The position numbers and the translations under genes are program-made. Shown here piece by piece: positions 60,937 through 64,000 of a stretch of 64,000 nt of DNA; position 1 is the stretch's first letter; the number at the start of each line of letters is the position of its first letter. The notes beneath the pieces were generated by a model. It did not search any database. It saw only the letters and a list, made by a program, of their open reading frames with translations, and had not been told where the DNA came from. The DNA lies in contig NC_068339.1 of the NCBI RefSeq assembly GCF_014633365.1, positions 11,679,925 to 11,743,924 of the forward strand, given 5' to 3'. Source of the stretch: Diospyros lotus (lineage: Eukaryota; Streptophyta; Magnoliopsida; Ericales; Ebenaceae).

Positions 60937-63579
60937 TGGACAATTCTTTAATATCACAACTTGATGTCAATAGGAGCCAGGCAGAGGCAATTGCTTGATT
61001 ACACAAGCAAGTGATTCTAAAATATGTGCATCCATCCATACACTAATATGCCTGTGCAAATAAATATATAAAATTAATATGCAACTGAAGTTAAATAAAT
61101 ATATCAAGAAACCGAGTCCAACCTAGGTGATGCAGGAGACTAATAGGAGGAAACTACGAATGATGCTGCCCATAAATGGTATTGTGCAGGGAACCGTTAC
61201 AAATGGGTCACAAAAATAGGTGCATTCATAAAGTTGGACAAAGGTTGTGTATTAAAAACAGCCCAAACTGATTTGGTTTTGAAAATGCCTAGCTATTTTC
61301 AGTCACTGGATTTCAATTTCCTAATTGTTTCAGGAAAGGGATGGCAAGCAGTGATTTAGGGATCTGTTCAATAATGTGATTAGGCTCAAGGCTTTCACGA
61401 AAGGGAAACAGTAAGCAGTGATTAAGGGATCTGTTCAATAATGTGATTAGGCTCAAGGCTTTCATGAAAGGGAAACAGTAAGCAGTGATTAAGGGATCTG
61501 CTCAATGATGTGTTGGGACTCTTTTATGGCTGCAAATAGTAACCTGGCATATACTTGTCTTTTGTTTACCGGTTGTCATGGTAAAGTCTCAAGTGTAAAG
61601 AATAGCTAATACTTGAACAGGTCTATACTAAATCAAACAGCACTTACTTAAGAGGATCAAGAGCACTTACTTAAGAGGATCAAGGGTGCTTTCTCCAACA
61701 TATGCAACAGCTGCAAAATGCATCACAGCATCAAATGCATTTTCTGAGAATATTTTATTCACCTGAGATATTCATTTAAGGAAGCAAGTTGCACATGCAC
61801 TTATTAAATCTTATACAGAGCAACAAATAAGAAACATATATCTGACTAAAAAAATTATAAACAGGATACAGCTTTTGCATCACCCAAGTCAGCATAAATA
61901 AATTGAAGCTTTCCGGGTTCGGGAAATAGTTCTTGCAGAACCTTGACAGCACCAAGGTTTCCCCGGGAGAGATTGTCCTGGCACATGAGAATCCTTTTCA
62001 ATTAATAGGCACTCAAGGTTTGACATCAAAAGCACAAATATATCTACATATGCTAAAAGAGAGGTACCACTATAGTTACACGGTGTGAGTCCTTAAGAAG
62101 ACGAAGTGCAGCATGTGAACCAATATATCCAGCACCTCCAGTAACTAAAACATGAGTAACTCCTGGTTCATGATGGGTGAACTGGAAAGGAAGTAATTCA
62201 GTAAACAGTTAAGTGTTAAATTTTAAATGACATAAGAGGTTCATTTATTGTTAAAAAGTCATAACCAACAGTTAAAGAGACCTATGTTGAGGAAAATGGA
62301 AAAATGAGGAAAAAAGTATCATTTCCGTTGAGAAAAAAAATATCAGATATTCTGCAAAGTTCAAATAAACAGCTAAGAGCAGTACACAATCTATGAAAGG
62401 AAAGAAGGGAGGAGGGGGATACAAAATGACCAAAAGATGTTAGCTTGACTTTTCTCATCTGTAATTAGGACCAAATCCACATAAGAAAAGAAGCAAGAGT
62501 GTTTATCAAAGAAAACAAAGAAGAAAAAGAGAAAGAGAAAGAGAAAGGAAAGGAAAAATCCAACTAAACCACAACTTTATTGGTAATATCATCAAAGTGT
62601 GCATTTTCAATTTCTTAAAAACACAATAATCATAAATAGAACTGTTCACATAAAGAAAATAAAACATGATAGTAGATACATCTGATCCTGCATTGGGAGT
62701 GTGGGCATGGTATTTGCCTGTGTGCATGTATACAAGCATCATGTTGCATAAATGGGAATGGAACTTGATGCTTCCAGTCATGACTTAACCATGCCAATGC
62801 AAAACACCTACAATAGCCGAGGCACTTTGCTTGCCCTTAGCGAAATTCGTCACGATAAAAAGAAACAGTTGTTAAGAATCAAATAAAATTTGAAAGCTTT
62901 TGAGTTTTCAAGTCAGAATCACAAGCAGAACTCACAGACAAACAGGCAATGGCTTCAACCATAAACTGTAGACCTAAAAGCCAACAAATAGAGAAGCCTA
63001 CCCAAATTTGAAGAAGACTTATTACAGAAGATGGATAATGGCACTTCAGACTCATCTATCATTACAGCAGATGTTGAATTAACATGGTAAGGTGCAGGCT
63101 CATGCTGTATGAAGCCTCTCATATAAGAACAGGATAGGCTTTGGCTGAATGTCAGGCATTTTCTGAATCTTTAGCACATTAAGCTGAATGCAGAAAAATG
63201 GATTACCATTTCTTTGGTGTATCTAACCATGTTGAATTCCAAGCTACCAAAGGGGGGAAAAGAAAAAAGGCATCTATTATCATCTGACTTTTAGTAATTA
63301 CTGAACCCAACTCCAGGGAGAAGCTTGAATTACTGTCTCAGCATTAAAAATTTGACTTCAGCTCAAACTTGGGATAAAAGTTAAGACACGGTACTACAAG
63401 TATGTTGCAGAGCAAAAAGGATAACTATGGTTTTGGTAGGGATCAGAACATTACCATGCTTGGGCTGTTAAAAGTTGAGGATTGCTTGAGCATAAGAATG
63501 CATAATGCTGTGAGGGCAGCAGCCAAAACAATTTTTCCTATAAAATTTCTCTTCTTCTTTGGCTCTGCATAATCCATAC
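58392..63579 (-). CDS. UXE1: UDP-arabinose 4-epimerase (UXE/MUR4 type), 9 exons seen, first exon outside the window
   Basis: Minus-strand exons 63579-63455, 62181-62068, 61977-61870, 61762-61671, 60510-60369, 60220-60126, 59632-59503, 58876-58732 and 58633-58392 give 396 residues from the first visible Met. The usual protein is about 20 residues longer, and the first exon (the basic N-terminus) is not seen. Features: a membrane anchor ([15 protein letters not shown]) after PKKKR, typical of a Golgi type II protein; the NAD loop GGAGYIGSH; catalytic [10 protein letters not shown] and INPYGKAKK (the Tyr-x-x-x-Lys pair); [12 protein letters not shown]; and the C-terminal [16 protein letters not shown]. 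The enzyme interconverts UDP-xylose and UDP-arabinose, supplying arabinose for wall polymers and glycoproteins. The donor of the intron after 61671 is duplicated 23 bp downstream. The 63579 exon begins with GT before ATG, as if spliced. Gene number within the small UXE family is uncertain. Confidence 0.92.
60916..60936. repeat. Run of 21 G in an epimerase intron
   Basis: T11 followed by G21 on the plus strand (C21 then A11 in the transcript). Such runs are prone to length error, so the exact count is uncertain. Confidence 0.75.
61346..61512. repeat. 67-bp tandem repeat, about 2.5 copies
   Basis: Units start at 61346, 61413 and 61480 with AAGCAGTGATT. The copies are almost identical (TTTAGGG against TTAAGGG, CACG against CATG), so the expansion is recent. 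It is intronic in the epimerase gene. Confidence 0.88.
61640..61685 (-). repeat. 23-bp direct duplication spanning an exon end and its 5' splice site
   Basis: Two copies (61640-61662 and 61663-61685) of a 23-bp unit that contains the last coding bases CTTGATCCTCTTAA and the donor GTAAGTGC. The upstream copy in transcript order (ending at 61671) gives the correct frame; use of the second copy would add 23 nt and shift the frame. Confidence 0.9.
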
Positions 63580-64000
63580 CTACAAGCATAAAATGTGAAA
63601 ATGAGTTGGAGAATCCACCAAAGGTACTTATACATACATAAGGTGAACGGTTAGAGAAAGTAGAAACTTGGTGCCAATGCTATAAAATCAGAATTAGACG
63701 TGTGTGGTGTGCATCAAAGAACTAGAGCCTGAAGAATAATTTAGTTATTAGTTGTAAGCACTGTTATCGGTGACCTGGGGCCAGCAAAAGCATTCCTTTT
63801 TAGGCTCTATTTGGAACTTGTGGAAGGGAGAAAAGACGAGAAAATAGTTATTTAACGTCATTACTCTATTTAGTTCATGGTTTGGAAGGGGAACAAAGGA
63901 AATGCAAAGGACAATAAGGAAAAGCTATTTTCCTTCTGAGTTTCCTTTTATGTTATCTCCACATTTGGCTTCTCTTTCTGCTAAAATTAAACATGGAAAT
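63580..64000 (-). other. Probable intron upstream of the first visible epimerase exon
   Basis: The acceptor TTGTAG precedes the exon on the minus strand, and no frame matching the family N-terminus is present in the last 420 bp, so this is read as intron or 5' leader. Nothing else is seen. Confidence 0.5.

Overview
The window is nuclear DNA of a flowering plant, most likely a eudicot. It is AT-rich, its genes are split by GT-AG introns, and transposable elements fill introns and intergenic space. Gene models were built by hand from splice signals, reading-frame continuity and remembered family sequences; no search was run.

Six host gene loci are visible. (1) An LSD1-type zinc-finger cell-death regulator (2229-17218, +) has a third intron of about 11.6 kb holding two LTR elements side by side. 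(2) A CASP-like four-helix membrane protein (18940-20245, +). (3) A plastid ribose-5-phosphate isomerase 4-like gene in nine exons (20811-29057, +). (4) Two almost identical CYP716-like cytochrome P450 genes in inverted orientation (36725-38460, + and 48867-50597, -), with their ATGs facing outward. (5) Coatomer epsilon subunit (53224-57109, +). (6) A UDP-arabinose 4-epimerase (58392-63579, -), which converges on the coatomer gene and whose first exon lies outside the window.

Layout: 1-2.1 kb, decayed Ty1/copia element upstream of LSD1. 2.2-17.2 kb, LSD1, with a minus-strand copia element (5921-11342) and a non-autonomous LTR element (about 11428-15137) in intron 3. 17.2-29.1 kb, CASP-like and isomerase genes. 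29-36.3 kb, repeat-rich intergenic DNA with a degenerate 19-20 bp tandem repeat, an approximately 1.46 kb element with long terminal inverted repeats that carries a 33-bp hairpin-repeat array, and a second inverted-repeat element. 36.3-51 kb, the inverted P450 pair, whose arms are about 10.3 kb apart around a transposon nest: a 2.6 kb solo LTR with a perfect target duplication, a decayed copia element, and a palindromic 344-bp MITE with a perfect 9-bp target duplication. 51-64 kb, a nested MITE, then the coatomer and epimerase genes.

The host genes are not an operon or pathway cluster. The most interesting biology is the P450 pair: exons and both introns are nearly identical while promoter flanks have diverged, which suggests gene conversion between inverted copies. 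Also notable are the two unusual repeat families around 31-34 kb, and a duplicated 5' splice site in the epimerase gene. I found no clearly new biological system. No tRNA, rRNA or CRISPR feature was recognised.
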